Under the pieces are notes generated by a model. It had not been told where the DNA came from. It searched no databases and worked only from the letters and a program-made list of their open reading frames with translations. From positions 1 through 35,066 of the forward strand of contig JAGROY010000138.1 of NCBI GenBank assembly GCA_020439995.1: 35,066 bases of DNA, in the 5' to 3' direction. The first letter of the stretch is position 1; each line of letters opens with the position of its first letter. Below are positions 34,084-35,066 of this stretch, one piece after another. The stretch comes from Verrucomicrobiia bacterium (GTDB lineage Bacteria; Verrucomicrobiota; Verrucomicrobiia; Verrucomicrobiales; DEV007). A program made the translations under genes and the position numbers.

Positions 34084-35066
34084 ATGAAACTAGTTCCTAT
34101 CGCATTTACCACTCTTGCTATAATTGTCTGCATCACCAGCGCAATAGCACAGTCGGCTATTTATCGTGAACTGGCTACGGTACATCCAGTTGCTGGTTAC
34201 GGAGGAATGGTGGCGACTCAGGATGCATTTGCGACGAAGGCTGCAGCGGATGTGCTTGAGGAAGGTGGCAATGCGGTCGATGCCGCAGTGACTGCCGGAT
34301 TTGCACTCGCTGTCACCCTGCCGCGTGCTGGAAACATTGGTGGGGGAGGGTTTATGGTGGTGCATCTGGCGGACGAGCAAAAGCAGGTCGCTATTGACTA
34401 TCGTGAGAAGGCACCCAAAGCCGCGCACCGTGACATGTTCCTTGACGAAAAGGGCAATCCGGTTGCCGACCTCTCGCAGGCAACTTATCTCGCTGCCGGG
34501 GTTCCAGGAACGGTTCGCGGCCTTGCTCTGGCACTGGAAAAGTACGGTACCATTTCACTGGAGCGCGCGTTGGCGCCTGCAATCGAACTCGCAGAGGATG
34601 GCTTCCCCGTTGGTGAGGATCTCTATGATTCGCTCAAGTTCTACGCGGGTGACTTCGAAGCAGTTCCCGAGGCGATGAAAATCTTTTTCCAGCCTGACCG
34701 CAGTCCCTGGCCAGTCGGTTCCCTGCTGGTTCAGGCAGACCTGGCGAAAAGTCTGCGCCTGATTGCCGAGCAGGGTGCAGATGCGTTTTACACTGGCCCT
34801 ATTGCCGGGATGATTGCGGCTGACATGGCCGCCAATGGTGGCCTGATCACAGCGGATGATCTTGCTGCCTACCAGCCGAAGATTCGCAAGCCGGTCACCG
34901 GCACTTATCGCGGATTGAAAATTGTGTCGATGCCGCCGCCCAGTTCTGGGGGCGTGCACCTGATCCAGATGCTCAATATGCTGGAGCGGTTTCCCATCGA
35001 GCAGTTCGGCCACAATTCTGCGGATGCCATTCACGTGACCACCGAAATCATGCGCCTGGCCTACGC
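34084..35066 (+). CDS. ggt: gamma-glutamyltransferase, N-terminal part (partial)
   Basis: An exported enzyme that cleaves and transfers gamma-glutamyl groups. The open frame runs off the window end after 327 codons, so the self-cleavage Thr that starts the small subunit is not seen. A signal peptide covers about residues 1-22 (ending AIAQ). Large-subunit motifs include MVATQDAFATKAAADVLEEGGNAVDAAVT, NIGGGGFMVV, the substrate-carboxylate Arg in IDYREKAPKAA, VPGTVRGLALALEKYG and PPSSGGVHLIQMLN. The CapD capsule-anchoring enzyme of Bacillus anthracis belongs to the same superfamily, which is notable given pgsBCW nearby. Confidence 0.93.
   Translation, partial: MKLVPIAFTTLAIIVCITSAIAQSAIYRELATVHPVAGYGGMVATQDAFATKAAADVLEEGGNAVDAAVTAGFALAVTLPRAGNIGGGGFMVVHLADEQKQVAIDYREKAPKAAHRDMFLDEKGNPVADLSQATYLAAGVPGTVRGLALALEKYGTISLERALAPAIELAEDGFPVGEDLYDSLKFYAGDFEAVPEAMKIFFQPDRSPWPVGSLLVQADLAKSLRLIAEQGADAFYTGPIAGMIAADMAANGGLITADDLAAYQPKIRKPVTGTYRGLKIVSMPPPSSGGVHLIQMLNMLERFPIEQFGHNSADAIHVTTEIMRLAY

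Noticed and set aside
1..35066. Search by eye for tRNA genes, CRISPR arrays, insertion sequences and prophage genes
   Set aside because: No tRNA cloverleaf, repeat-spacer array, transposase or phage protein was recognised.

Overview
The window most likely comes from a verrucomicrobial (PVC superphylum) chromosome of moderately high GC. Three things point there. The S10/spc ribosomal cluster lacks S14 and L30, an arrangement I recall from Chlamydiae. There is a 1162-residue Planctomycete/Verrucomicrobia-type dehydrogenase with a fused cytochrome c domain. Several secreted FG-GAP, thrombospondin-3 and helical-repeat proteins are typical of this phylum. No 16S gene is present, so the placement is an inference.

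Layout. Positions 1-10196 (+ strand) hold a long translation and secretion operon: the end of rpsS, a secreted coiled-coil protein inserted between rpsS and rplV, then rplV-rpsC-rplP-rpmC-rpsQ-rplN-rplX-rplE-rpsH-rplF-rplR-rpsE-rplO-secY-adk-map. Convergent to it is a ybaB-type gene. From 10679 to 16014 come the giant PVC dehydrogenase/cytochrome, a cutA-like gene, a HAD phosphatase and an ECF sigma factor. From 16027 to 18296 lies a divergent OmpR-type regulator and histidine kinase pair. Positions 18297-19006 are a decayed stretch with a pseudogene, two palindromic repeats and a strong terminator hairpin. From 19007 to 24321 two large exported proteins are divergently transcribed: a calcium-binding multidomain protein and an FG-GAP/UnbV lipoprotein-like protein. 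From 24445 to 26566 an L7/L12-like membrane protein and an MscS-type channel form a minus-strand operon. From 27044 to 30030 is a poly-gamma-glutamate synthesis operon (pgsB-pgsC-pgsW). From 30038 to 33962 two overlapping paralogous membrane-anchored helical-repeat proteins are encoded. The window ends inside a gamma-glutamyltransferase gene.

How the parts may work together. The first third is housekeeping. The last third looks like a cell-surface unit: a polymer synthase (PgsBCW), a gamma-glutamyl-bond enzyme that could trim or attach such a polymer, and two anchored repeat scaffolds between them. That functional link is an inference from proximity.

Cross-cutting observations. Nearly every gene, including the ribosomal ones, lacks a recognisable Shine-Dalgarno sequence. 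At least four short related palindromes (15252, 18704, 18746, 24407) share a conserved core while their stems vary with pairing kept.
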